Under the pieces are notes generated by a model. It ran no database searches, was not told the DNA's origin, and worked only from the letters and a program-made list of their open reading frames with translations. From positions 1 through 11,157 of the forward strand of contig DATHBT010000224.1 of the NCBI GenBank assembly GCA_035295985.1: a DNA stretch of 11,157 bases, given 5' to 3'. Position numbers and translations under genes: made by a program. Each line of letters opens with the position of its first letter. The stretch's first letter is position 1. Shown one piece after another: positions 1 to 9,571 of the stretch. The DNA is from JAIVGV01 sp035295985 (lineage in GTDB: Bacteria > Acidobacteriota > Blastocatellia > Pyrinomonadales > Pyrinomonadaceae).

Positions 1-220
1 CCGCCCCGTTAGGAGTGCACGCGCGCGTTCGCCGACGAGAAAGTTCAAGGACAAAGACATTACCCCGGTAACAAGAGGCGGCGCGGCCGAAAGACGAGCC
101 CGCCACGACTGCTAAAGCCTCGGCTGCTAAAATTTTCGCCCAGTTTAACACCCGAAGGGCGCGCTTTTGAAAAGGACTCAGCGATGAAAGACGACAGCCG
201 CCGGCCCGCGGTTACAAAAA
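1..220. other. Intergenic stretch with no convincing gene
   Basis: This is the left part of the gap downstream of the first DUF5916 gene. I see no protein gene in it. A 14-codon plus-strand frame (ATG at 184, TAG at 226-228) has an AAGGA seven bases upstream, but it is too short to support and ends inside the heptamer repeat that starts at 221. A small palindrome, TTACC-CC-GGTAA, sits at 60-71. Any promoter for a minus-strand gene beyond the left edge would lie here, but I cannot identify one. Confidence 0.6.
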
Positions 221-371
221 GCTGTTAGCTATTAGCTTTTAGCTGTTAGCCGGAAGTTGCCGGCCGATTGAGGTTAGAGGGCGGGCGGCAGCCCTGCGTT
301 GCTGTCCCCGCCCCCGAATTTCCATCCGCGACGACCGCTTTGCTAACAGCCAATCGCTAACAGCTAAAAGC
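221..371. repeat. Heptamer-repeat inverted repeat A
   Basis: Arm 1 (221-250) is four tandem heptamers of consensus GCTNTTA plus a closing GC. Arm 2 (342-371) is the inverted counterpart: its reverse complement again reads as four heptamers, and the arms match at 25 of 30 positions. The 91-base interior holds a second GC-rich hairpin: GGGCGGG at 279-285 against CCCGCCC at 307-313, with CAGC at 289-292 against GCTG at 301-304. Arm 2 ends three bases before the stop codon of the minus-strand gene at 375-377, so the structure lies directly at the 3' end of that transcript. The heptamer periodicity is read directly; any role as terminator, mRNA-end structure or mobile repeat is inference. Confidence 0.85.
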
Positions 372-374
372 CCC

Positions 375-3300
375 TCATTCGCCGAAGCTGCGGCGGATGA
401 GGTAGGACATTTTGACGAAGAAGGTGCGGCCGTTGCGGCGGAAGCCGGGTTCGAGCTGCCCCGAAAAGGCGTTGAAGCCGTTGCGGTTGAGGTCGTCGTT
501 GTAGCCGGCGTAGAAGGCCGTGCCGGGGCTGGGCGTGTAGCCGAAGAGGAACTGGCCGCGCACGTTGGCCGCGAGGGTGTCGTAATCGACGCGGGCGCGG
601 GCGAAGAGGAAGCGCGTGAACTGGTAGGTCGAGCGTAGGGCGAAGATGTTGTCGTCGAAGGCGACGCGGCCGGTGTCGTAGCGCGTCAGGCGCGCCTTCG
701 TGTAGGAGAGCGAGGCGTTCAAGGCGCTCGTCGGCTTGTACGTGAGGCCGGCGTCAACGTCGAAGCCCGCGCCGGGGCCGGGGTCTTGCAAAGCGTCGGG
801 GTCGAGGAGCGCGGGCGGCGAGACGCGCGGGAAGCGCGAGCCTGCGCCGAAGTCGAGGTCGAAGATGCCGCGCCGCGTGCCGACGAAGCCGTAGGCCGAG
901 AACTGCTTGTTGAAGGTGCGCTCGGCGAAGACGAAGATGGACTTGATGTAGGTGGAGCGCTCGGAGTCCGCGCCGAAGAAGGAGCCGGGGCCGCCGAACT
1001 CGAAGTCGAAGAGCCGTTCGTAGGCGTAGTTCAGCCCGATCTGAACGAAGGTCTGGTGGGCCAGGGAGAAGTTGAGGTTGACGCCCGTATCGGCGTTCTG
1101 GTGGCGGCCCTGCCAGTCGAAGTTGCTGTTGACGAAGTGCTGAAAACGAAACTCCGTGAGCAACGCCTTCGGGTCGGGGTCGGTCGAGTAGCGCCAGCCG
1201 AAGCCGGCGTTGTTCGTGTTGACGCGGCGGACGAAGCCCACGTCCGTCCGGTAGTCGCGCGTGCGCCCACCGCCGTCGAAGATGTAGCCCCAGTTGCGGC
1301 CCGTGTAGTCCCACATCCACGAGTAGCCGAAGGCGTTGCGGTAGGGGTTCATCTCGCCCGTCGCCTCGTCGCGGCCCTCGCGCGTGGCCGTGCCCACCAC
1401 CTCGAAGGCGAGGATCGTTTTGGGATCGATCTTGAAGCGGCCGTCGAAGCCGGCGACGTGGTTGTAGTGATCCACGAAGTTGTAGGTCGTGCCGAAGAGG
1501 CCGAGGCTGTGGTCGCGCCCAACGTCGCGTTTTAAGCGCAGCACGCCGACGGTCGCGTTGCGGCCGACGACGCGGTCGAGGAAGCCCTGGAACTCGGCCT
1601 CCCTGACGGCGCGCGCGGCGCGGTCGGGCTCGCTCAGAACGTCGCGCAGCCGGCGCTCGGCCAGCTCGTCGTCCGAGAAGTTGCCGGGCGCGTTATCGGA
1701 GGCGAAGATGAGGCCGAAGGAGTTGCGGCCCTGCTTGCCCGTGAGCTTGACGGCGTAGTCGGGATCGACGATGGCGCGGGTGTGGACTACCGTCGAGCGC
1801 GTCTCGAAAATCTCGCGGCCTTCGAGGAAGAAGGGGCGCTTCTCGGAGAAGAAGATCGGGAAGCGCTGGTTGGCCGTCACCACCGTGGCGTCTGCCTCAA
1901 CCTGCGCGAAGTCTGGGTTGAGGGCGGCGTCGAGCGTGACGGTCGGCGTGAGCGTGTACTTGGCCGTCAGACCGAGGTCGTAATCGACCGCGGGGTTGAT
2001 GAAGCGGCCGGGGTCAGAAACGTCGGGGCGGCGTAAGCCTCCGTCGCCGAACGGCTCGGGCGGGACGGAGCGGACGCGGCGGCCGGTCTGCGAGACGGTC
2101 AGGCTGGGGATTAGTTCGAGCGTGCGCTCGGTCGAGATGCCTTCGAGGCCGGTGATCCGGCCGGCCTGGTTGAGCGTGCCCTGCACGTCGCGCGAGATCG
2201 GCATCCAGGAGGTCAGCTCGCCGTTGAAGCGCTGGATGCGGCGGAACAGTTGTACGTTCCACAGCTTGTCCTTGCCCGCTGTGTAGCGCAGAGACTTGAA
2301 CGGGATGGCGACTTCGATGACGTAGCCGTCCGAAGTGACCGCGCCCTTCGACTCCATGACGATGTCGAGACTCAGGTCTTCGCCCTGCCCCTCCGTGTAG
2401 ATGCCGTCGGCCTGGACGCCGAGCGGCGAGAAGAAGAGGGCGTAGGCCTTGCGGCGGTCGTTGAAGGTGTCGAAGTAGAAGCCTATGTAGTCGTCGCCGA
2501 AGATCGAGTCGCGCTTGGGGATCGTGGCGCGCACCTTGTCCGGCTCGTCCGTCGCGCGCACGGCGAGGTAGAGCGTTTTGGAGTCGTAGCCCATCCGCAC
2601 CTCGGTGGGCTTCGAGGGCGCGATGTTGTCGCCGGGCTGAATCTGGTAGAAGTCTCGGAAGACCGCCGCCGACTTCCAGATTTCGTCGTCTAACTTGCCG
2701 TCTATCGCCGGGGCCTTGTCGAACTTCGGGATGCGAACGGGCGCGGCCTTCTCCGGCGGGACGGCGGCGGCGCGTCCGCGCGCGGCGGCCAGCTTCGCCG
2801 CGCCCGCCGCCTCGCGCGGGGTCGAGCTGTCGCTCGCGGCCTGCGGCGCGGGCTTCGGCTCGCCCGATTCGGTCAGCGCGCTCGCGGGCGGCGCTACGGG
2901 TTCTGGCGAAGGCGACGGCGTTTGAGTCGGGGCGGGCACTCCGCCCTGAGACTGTTGCTGCTGCCGAGCGTCGCGCGGCTCGAAGATCACTTCGAGGCGG
3001 TTGAAGCTCTGGCGGACGCGCGCCGAGACGTTCTCCGCGAGCGCGAAGGAGAGCAGCACGTCTTCGCCGCGACGCTCGACGCGCGCGTCCGTGAAGCCCG
3101 CGGCCGACAGACTCTGCGAGACGGCCGATGCGTCGGCGCGCGGTATAAGGACGTGGAAGCGCGAGCCCGCGCGGTAGGCGGTGTAGTCGTCGAGGGCGGA
3201 GTCGGAGGTGATGATGACGCGAGAGGCGGCCGACCCGCCGACCGCGCGCACCGAGGCGATGCGGCGCGGCGGGCCGGGGCGCGGCTCGGTCGCGGGCGCT

Positions 3301-3524
3301 CCCTTCGCGCCCGCGCCGCCGGAGTTTGCGAGACGCGCGACCTGCTGCGCGCCGACTGCCGGCGGCGCGGCGAGCGCGCACAAAAACGTGAGGGCGAAGG
3401 CCGTCAGCCTCCGCCCCGCCACATCAGTAAATTTCGCAGCCGACAGACACTTGCGCCGCGACGCGCTGACGCCCAGACAGCCGTTCGCACGCACAAGTTC
3501 GCCGCGCCCCGTCAGTCTCTTCAT
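375..3524 (-). CDS. AMIN-like/CBM9-like/DUF5916 outer membrane protein
   Basis: This is a large predicted outer-membrane protein of about 1,049 residues. A basic N-terminal stretch of about 40 residues precedes a hydrophobic core (AFALTFLCALAAP) and a likely signal-peptidase site near AVGA-QQ. Residues about 88-183 resemble an AMIN-type domain, the fold used by PilQ and AmiC to contact the cell wall. A Gln/Pro/Ala linker runs to about 260. A CBM9-like sugar-binding module, with IDGKLDDEIW, covers about 263-443. The rest is the DUF5916 barrel region, with the diagnostic LNPDFAQVEAD and FPIFFSEKRPFFLEG, ending in YLIRRSFGE. It is the paralog of the next gene upstream and shares long identical stretches, but only this copy has the AMIN-like segment. 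The start is ATG at 3524, with GAGGG five bases before it; GTG at 3530 would leave no spacer. Binding of glycans is family inference and no substrate can be named. Confidence 0.85.
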   Translation of the reverse strand: MKRLTGRGELVRANGCLGVSASRRKCLSAAKFTDVAGRRLTAFALTFLCALAAPPAVGAQQVARLANSGGAGAKGAPATEPRPGPPRRIASVRAVGGSAASRVIITSDSALDDYTAYRAGSRFHVLIPRADASAVSQSLSAAGFTDARVERRGEDVLLSFALAENVSARVRQSFNRLEVIFEPRDARQQQQSQGGVPAPTQTPSPSPEPVAPPASALTESGEPKPAPQAASDSSTPREAAGAAKLAAARGRAAAVPPEKAAPVRIPKFDKAPAIDGKLDDEIWKSAAVFRDFYQIQPGDNIAPSKPTEVRMGYDSKTLYLAVRATDEPDKVRATIPKRDSIFGDDYIGFYFDTFNDRRKAYALFFSPLGVQADGIYTEGQGEDLSLDIVMESKGAVTSDGYVIEVAIPFKSLRYTAGKDKLWNVQLFRRIQRFNGELTSWMPISRDVQGTLNQAGRITGLEGISTERTLELIPSLTVSQTGRRVRSVPPEPFGDGGLRRPDVSDPGRFINPAVDYDLGLTAKYTLTPTVTLDAALNPDFAQVEADATVVTANQRFPIFFSEKRPFFLEGREIFETRSTVVHTRAIVDPDYAVKLTGKQGRNSFGLIFASDNAPGNFSDDELAERRLRDVLSEPDRAARAVREAEFQGFLDRVVGRNATVGVLRLKRDVGRDHSLGLFGTTYNFVDHYNHVAGFDGRFKIDPKTILAFEVVGTATREGRDEATGEMNPYRNAFGYSWMWDYTGRNWGYIFDGGGRTRDYRTDVGFVRRVNTNNAGFGWRYSTDPDPKALLTEFRFQHFVNSNFDWQGRHQNADTGVNLNFSLAHQTFVQIGLNYAYERLFDFEFGGPGSFFGADSERSTYIKSIFVFAERTFNKQFSAYGFVGTRRGIFDLDFGAGSRFPRVSPPALLDPDALQDPGPGAGFDVDAGLTYKPTSALNASLSYTKARLTRYDTGRVAFDDNIFALRSTYQFTRFLFARARVDYDTLAANVRGQFLFGYTPSPGTAFYAGYNDDLNRNGFNAFSGQLEPGFRRNGRTFFVKMSYLIRRSFGE

Positions 3525-3529
3525 CTTCA

Positions 3530-3534
3530 CCCTC
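3530..3534 (-). promoter_or_regulatory. Ribosome binding site deciding the start at 3524
   Basis: On the minus strand GAGGG lies five bases before ATG 3524. The GTG at 3530, two codons further upstream, would overlap this purine run, so the ATG is preferred. Confidence 0.5.
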
Positions 3535-3546
3535 GAACGCCCGAAA

Positions 3547-3649
3547 GGGTCTCAGGTTTAAGGTCTCAAGTCAGAGCTCGCCCGTAAGACGCGTGGCGGC
3601 TGCCCGACGTTCCATAATCCGAGAACCTTAAACCTCAAACCCGAAACCC
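3547..3649. repeat. Heptamer-repeat inverted repeat B
   Basis: Arm 1 (3547-3571, continuing as heptamers to 3575) contains units GGTCTCA and GGTTTAA in strict 7-base register from 3548. Arm 2 (3621-3649) reads on the opposite strand as heptamers close to GGTTTAA and GGTTTGA. The arms match at about 19 of 25 positions, with mostly transition-type mismatches. The repeat fills most of the gap between the two DUF5916 genes. Arm 2 ends 13 bases before the stop codon of the upstream gene, and arm 1 begins just ahead of the ribosome binding site of the downstream gene. It is the most degraded of the five arrays together with C. Confidence 0.75.
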
Positions 3650-3662
3650 GCTTTTCGATCTT

Positions 3663-6365
<2,703 letters not shown>

Positions 6366-6477
6366 CAGTAATTCCTAAAACTTCCGATCCGGTTTTCCTG
6401 CTTGAAAGGCTAAAGGGAATGTATTGATTCGCCGAGGGTTATGACGTTATTTAGAGGGGAAATGTTGCGAAAATGTT

Positions 6478-6509
6478 GCCCGCCGCCGAGGGAATCTTCG
6501 GCGGCGGGC
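6478..6509 (-). terminator. Perfect 12-bp GC hairpin, possible terminator
   Basis: GCCCGCCGCCGA at 6478-6489 pairs perfectly with 6498-6509 around an eight-base loop. It lies downstream of the minus-strand DUF4097 gene ending at 6600, beyond repeat C. On the minus strand it is followed by AACATTTTCGC, which is only a weak uridine tract, so intrinsic termination is plausible but not clear. On the plus strand there is no T run. Confidence 0.45.
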
Positions 6510-6529
6510 GGCGCTTATAAAGAGGGAAG

Positions 6530-6597
6530 CGGTCAGTAGCCGGTGGTCAGCCAGAATCAGTTTTTACCGACCACTTATCACCGACCACCGACCACTG
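6530..6597. repeat. Heptamer-repeat inverted repeat C
   Basis: Arm 2 (6567-6597) is four heptamers plus CTG: three copies of CCGACCA and one CTTATCA. Arm 1 (6530-6550) reads as inverted, diverged heptamers (CGGTCAG, TAGCCGG, TGGTCAG). The arms match at about 13 of 20 positions, so this is the weakest pairing of the five, but the 7-base register is plain. Arm 2 ends two bases before the stop codon of the DUF4097 gene at 6600. The loop is 16 bases. Confidence 0.75.
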
Positions 6598-6599
6598 TT

Positions 6600-7499
6600 C
6601 TAGGGCCGGCGAGTGCGCCGCGGTTCGGGTGGCGTGGGGGGCGCGGGCGGCCCGTTCGAGTCGGCGTCCGAAACGTCGCCGAGCAGGTTCGTGGCGGGGC
6701 TGCCGCCGGGCGCGCGGTCGATCTGAATCGAGCCGTTGACGTTGTCGAGTTTGACGCGCCCCGACCCCGCGCCCAACTGGCCCGCGAGGCTCTGGCCGAC
6801 GTAGCGGCCGCGGCGGACGGGCAGGCCCAGGTTGTTCGAGATCGAGCCGTGGACTGTGTTGGCGCGAAGCGTGGCGTCGGCCTCGGCGGGCAGGCGGACG
6901 GAGACCTCCCCGTTGACCGAACTGAGCGCGACCGTGCCTGCGGCCAAGCGGTCGAACTCGGCTTCGAGCCGGCCGTTGACGGTCGTCAGGCGCGCGTCGC
7001 CCGCGAGGTTGCGCGCCGTCAGTTGGCCGTTGACGAGCGCCGCCCTGATCTCGCCGGCGAGACCTTCGAGTTCGAGCGGGCCGTTGACGAGTTCGATTGA
7101 TTCGAGCCGGGCCTGGCGGGGGACGGTCAGCACGTAATCGACGGCGGCCGGGTTGTCGCGGCTGCCGCGCTCGAAGTTGAGGGTGCTCGTCGGATAGACG
7201 GTCTTGATCTGCACGGAGTCGGCCGTGGCCTGTACGTCGATGTTGACCTCGTCGAGCCGCCGCTGCGTGTGCGCGCGCTTGACGGCCTCGATCCTGATCT
7301 CCGGGCGCTCCCAGGCGGTGACGCGCGCCCGCCCGTTGATGTTCTTCAGGCGCACACGCCCGTCCGGCGCGAGCGGGTAGGTCGCGCTGAACTCCTTGGT
7401 CAACTGCCCCTCGTCGCCGTCCTGCGCTCGCGCAGCCGTGGCAGCGCCCAGCAGCACGACGAAGCCGAGGAACGCCGTTGTGATTAACCGTCTGCCCAT
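6600..7499 (-). CDS. DUF4097-type repeat protein, VNG turns
   Basis: This secreted repeat protein of 299 residues has a signal peptide (MGRRLITTAFLGFVVLLGAATAARA, likely cut before QDGD). The body is the DUF4097 type, short beta strands predicted to stack as a solenoid. Seven turn motifs are visible, mostly VNG, with Gly at residues 56, 140, 158, 176, 197, 218 and 256. This is the same register as in the next two upstream genes. One motif is VHG instead of VNG. The protein ends in a Pro/Arg-rich tail (PPAPPTPPEPRRTRRP) that the neighbours lack. The start is ATG 7499, with GAGGTG six bases upstream; the in-frame GTG at 7508 lies inside that purine run and is unlikely. DUF4097 members are poorly characterised, and many are annotated only as adhesin-like or polymer-forming, so no specific function is assigned. 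Confidence 0.85.
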   Translation of the reverse strand: MGRRLITTAFLGFVVLLGAATAARAQDGDEGQLTKEFSATYPLAPDGRVRLKNINGRARVTAWERPEIRIEAVKRAHTQRRLDEVNIDVQATADSVQIKTVYPTSTLNFERGSRDNPAAVDYVLTVPRQARLESIELVNGPLELEGLAGEIRAALVNGQLTARNLAGDARLTTVNGRLEAEFDRLAAGTVALSSVNGEVSVRLPAEADATLRANTVHGSISNNLGLPVRRGRYVGQSLAGQLGAGSGRVKLDNVNGSIQIDRAPGGSPATNLLGDVSDADSNGPPAPPTPPEPRRTRRP

Positions 7500-7505
7500 C
7501 TCAAG

Positions 7506-7511
7506 CACCTC
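7506..7511 (-). promoter_or_regulatory. Ribosome binding site deciding the start at 7499
   Basis: GAGGTG on the minus strand with a six-base spacer to ATG 7499. It overlaps the alternative GTG start at 7508, arguing against that start. Confidence 0.6.
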
Positions 7512-7518
7512 GAAAAGA

Positions 7519-7620
7519 CGTGAATCGTGAATAGTTTAAAGGGCGTGAGCCGTAAACCGTAAACCGTGGCAAGACGAACTTCTTTTTCCTATCACGGTTT
7601 ACGGTTTACCGTTCACGGCT
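7519..7620. repeat. Heptamer-repeat inverted repeat D, strong hairpin
   Basis: Arm 1 (7544-7568) contains CGTGAGC and two copies of CGTAAAC in 7-base register. Arm 2 (7593-7617, continuing to 7620) contains two copies of CGGTTTA and one CCGTTCA. The arms pair at 23 of 25 positions, including 17 consecutive ones, around a 24-base loop. Three more heptamers at 7519-7539 (CGTGAAT twice, then AGTTTAA) resemble the arm unit. Arm 2 ends one base before the stop codon of the minus-strand gene at 7622. On the minus strand the stem is followed by CCCTTTAAAC, so it could act as a terminator or an mRNA-end structure. Confidence 0.88.
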
Positions 7621-7621
7621 C

Positions 7622-8512
7622 TTAGGTTCTCGGCGCGAGGCGGACGCTGCCGTTGACGCCGGAGACGTTGATCGGCGTGCCGCCCGAGCCGATGCGCGCG
7701 TTGAAGTTGTTGCGGCTGACGCGGCCCTGGATGGTCACGTTCGGCAGCCCCTCGGTGTTGACCGAGCCGTTGATGCCGGTGACGGAGAGGTCGGCGTTCA
7801 GCGTGTCGGCGAATTTAAGCTCCACGCGGCCGTTGACGCCGGAGACCTTGATTCCCTGCTCGCCGAGTTGCGCGATGGTCATCGTGACGCTGCCGTTGAT
7901 GCCGCTGATGTCCGTGTACCCGCGCGCCTGGCCCACCTCGACGCGGCCGTTGATGCCTGAGAGCTTCACGGGGCCGTCAACCTCGCCGACGGTCGTGCGG
8001 CCGTTGATGCCGCTGGCCGCGAGGTTGATGTTGCGCGGCACGCGCAGAGTCACCTGCTGGCGCACCTCGGCGCGCCGTTCGCCGCGGTTCGAGTCGTTCT
8101 CCTTCTCGCCGCGCACCGTCAGGCCGCCGCCCGCCTGCTCGACGATGATCTTGCGGTACTCCAAATCCTGCCTGGTGCGGGCCGAGCGGACGACGTGAAC
8201 CTCGGCGGTCGATCCCGACGTGGTCTCCACGTCAACGCGGCCGTTGATGCCGGAGACGCGGACGGGCGCGCCGGGCGCAATCTGGTAGGTCTGCCGGAAC
8301 TCGTCGCGCTCCGTGAACTCCGTGTCGTGATCCCTGCCGTGCTGCTCGACGGCGTGCCCGCCGTGCTGCGCGACGTAGCCCGCGTTGATCAGCTCGCCGA
8401 GCGCCGCCGCGTGCGCACGCGCGCCGGACGGGCGGAACTGGCTCGCCGCCTGCGGCACGGCCAGCGCCGCCACCGCCGCCATGATCGTTAATGCCGTCCA
8501 CCTGATTTTCAT
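7622..8512 (-). CDS. DUF4097-type repeat protein, SGINGR turns
   Basis: This secreted repeat protein of 296 residues has a signal peptide (MKIRWTALTIMAAVAALAVPQAAS). A segment at about 31-64 carries five His (His34, 50, 53, 58, 62) and has no counterpart in the upstream paralog. The DUF4097-type body follows. Seven turn motifs of the form (S/T)G(I/V)NG have Gly at residues 91, 171, 189, 207, 228, 249 and 288. It aligns closely with the upstream gene: TERDEFRQTY against TERDESRQSY, and VHVVRSARTRQDL against VHIVRSARSREDL. The turns are nevertheless replaced as a set. ATG 8512 has GAAGGGGG eight bases upstream; the TTG at 8530 lies beyond that site and is rejected. A repeat-built envelope or surface role is inferred; no catalytic motif is visible. 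Confidence 0.87.
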   Translation of the reverse strand: MKIRWTALTIMAAVAALAVPQAASQFRPSGARAHAAALGELINAGYVAQHGGHAVEQHGRDHDTEFTERDEFRQTYQIAPGAPVRVSGINGRVDVETTSGSTAEVHVVRSARTRQDLEYRKIIVEQAGGGLTVRGEKENDSNRGERRAEVRQQVTLRVPRNINLAASGINGRTTVGEVDGPVKLSGINGRVEVGQARGYTDISGINGSVTMTIAQLGEQGIKVSGVNGRVELKFADTLNADLSVTGINGSVNTEGLPNVTIQGRVSRNNFNARIGSGGTPINVSGVNGSVRLAPRT

Positions 8513-8520
8513 CGTCGCCG

Positions 8521-8528
8521 CCCCCTTC
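8521..8528 (-). promoter_or_regulatory. Ribosome binding site deciding the start at 8512
   Basis: GAAGGGGG on the minus strand, eight bases before ATG 8512. It lies downstream of the in-frame TTG at 8530, so the six-residue N-terminal extension is not supported. Confidence 0.6.
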
Positions 8529-8535
8529 AATTTAT

Positions 8536-8630
8536 GATTTCGGATTGCGGATTGCGGATTTGGAAAACCGGAGCGCGGCGACCGTCGTTGGTCTGTCTAA
8601 TCCGCAATCCGAAATCCGCAATCCGCAATC
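8536..8630. repeat. Heptamer-repeat inverted repeat E
   Basis: Arm 1 (8536-8563) is four heptamers, GATTTCG, GATTGCG twice and GATTTGG. Arm 2 (8599-8630) is the inverted form, four heptamers plus four bases. In one register the arms match at 23 of 25 positions. In another, 8536-8553 and 8599-8616 are exact reverse complements over 18 bases, so the stem can slip by whole repeat units. Arm 2 ends three bases before the stop codon of the minus-strand gene at 8634. Confidence 0.88.
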
Positions 8631-8633
8631 GGG

Positions 8634-9440
8634 TTAGTCGCTGGTGCGCCGGAAGCGCACGTTGCCGCTGATGCTGCTAAACGTCATCTCGGTCCCGCCG
8701 GAGCCGATGCGCCCCTCGTAGCTCGAAGGGCCGACCTTCTGCACCGTCACGCCGGGCGCGTCCGCGATGACGTTGCCGCTGATGCTCGTGACGCTCCAGT
8801 CGGCGTTGGCATTCTCGGGCAGCCCGACCTCGATGTTGCCGCTAATGCTCGACATGCGGACGCCGCGCCCGCCGAGGCTGGACAGGTTGACCGAGACGTG
8901 GCCGCTGATGCTGTTGAAGATCGCCTCGCCCGCCGCCTGACGGACGGTCGCGTGGCCGGAGATGCTGTTCATCTTCACCGAGCCGTCGATGCCGCCGACC
9001 GTCACGTGGCCCGACACGGAGTTGACGTCGAGGTTGACCGAGCGCGGGAGTCTCAGGTTGACGGTCTGGCGCACCTGCACGTTGCGGCACTCGCGGCGGT
9101 TGTCGTTGCCGTCGATCCGCAGCCCCGTCTCGGTCGCCGTAACCTTGAACTCGCGGCAGCGCAGGTCTTCGCGGCTGCGCGCCGAGCGGACGATGTGAAC
9201 GTCGGCCGCGCTCCCGCCGGTCTCGACCGTGACGTGGCCGCTCACCGAGTTCAGCTCGACGCGCGCGCCCGGCGCGAGCGGGTAGCTCTGGCGCGACTCG
9301 TCGCGCTCCGTGTAGTTGCCGTCGTCAAAGACGATGCTCGGCGCGCCGCCGCTGCGGGCCAGCGCGCACGCGCCGAAAGTCTGCGCCGCCAGCGCCAGCG
9401 TCAGCGTCAGCACGCCCGCGAACATTCTGCTTCTCGTCAT
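8634..9440 (-). CDS. DUF4097-type repeat protein, SISGH turns
   Basis: This secreted repeat protein of 268 residues has a signal peptide (MTRSRMFAGVLTLTLALAAQTFGACALA). Cys25 in FGAC is a poor lipobox candidate, so an ordinary signal peptide is more likely. Seven turn motifs of the form (N/S/T)S(I/V)SG have Gly at residues 68, 144, 162, 180, 201, 222 and 259. The first four are followed by His and the last three by Asn. Cys95 and Cys118 flank the second strand set and could form a disulfide. It is a close paralog of the next gene downstream. The open frame runs 80 codons further upstream, but ATG 9440 has GAGGAG six bases before it and begins the signal peptide, whereas the extension is Arg/Ser-rich and unlike a secreted N-terminus. 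Function beyond a solenoid envelope protein is unknown. Confidence 0.87.
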   Translation of the reverse strand: MTRSRMFAGVLTLTLALAAQTFGACALARSGGAPSIVFDDGNYTERDESRQSYPLAPGARVELNSVSGHVTVETGGSAADVHIVRSARSREDLRCREFKVTATETGLRIDGNDNRRECRNVQVRQTVNLRLPRSVNLDVNSVSGHVTVGGIDGSVKMNSISGHATVRQAAGEAIFNSISGHVSVNLSSLGGRGVRMSSISGNIEVGLPENANADWSVTSISGNVIADAPGVTVQKVGPSSYEGRIGSGGTEMTFSSISGNVRFRRTSD

Positions 9441-9446
9441 CACACG

Positions 9447-9452
9447 CTCCTC
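9447..9452 (-). promoter_or_regulatory. Ribosome binding site deciding the start at 9440
   Basis: GAGGAG on the minus strand with a six-base spacer to ATG 9440. It sets the start 80 codons inside the longest open frame and agrees with the signal peptide that begins there. Confidence 0.65.
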
Positions 9453-9551
9453 GCTTCTTCGGAAAAGTTGAACCGACGACCCGCCCCGGACACACTTCGG
9501 CCGAACACGTCCGCGCCGTTTGCGCGCGCGCCAAACCGACAAGCTGACTGT

Positions 9552-9571
9552 GCTGTTTGAAAATTTAGCGG
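9552..9571. repeat. Left copy of a 20-bp inverted repeat around the unknown gene
   Basis: This segment contains TTTGAAAATTTAGCGG at 9556-9571, the exact reverse complement of 10648-10663. With four more bases (9552-9555) the match is 19 of 20. The stop codon of the minus-strand gene (TAA at 9565-9567) lies inside it. The AT-rich core stands out from the GC-rich surroundings. No flanking direct repeat is visible, so a transposon end is only one possibility. Confidence 0.7.

Noticed and set aside
184..228. 14-codon plus-strand frame with a good Shine-Dalgarno sequence
   Set aside because: Too short, no recognisable product, and its stop codon is supplied by the heptamer repeat. It is most likely chance.
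221..371. CRISPR array as an explanation for the tandem repeats
   Set aside because: Units are 7 bases, contiguous without spacers, and inverted between arms. None of this fits CRISPR repeats and spacers.
786..1535. 249-residue plus-strand open frame antisense to the first DUF5916 gene
   Set aside because: Val/Glu/Ala-rich with no signal peptide or motif, as expected from the complement of a GC-rich coding frame. The same applies to the plus-strand frames at 5712-6341, 8898-9560 and 9520-10269.
2014..3381. 455-residue open frame on the minus strand overlapping the first DUF5916 gene
   Set aside because: Arg/Ala-rich translation without domains, in a second frame of a GC-rich gene whose own frame has clear CBM9-like and DUF5916 motifs. 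It is a composition shadow.
9518..9536. GTTTG...CAAAC hairpin downstream of the unknown gene as a terminator
   Set aside because: Only five pairs are firm, the centre is simple CG alternation, and no U tract follows.
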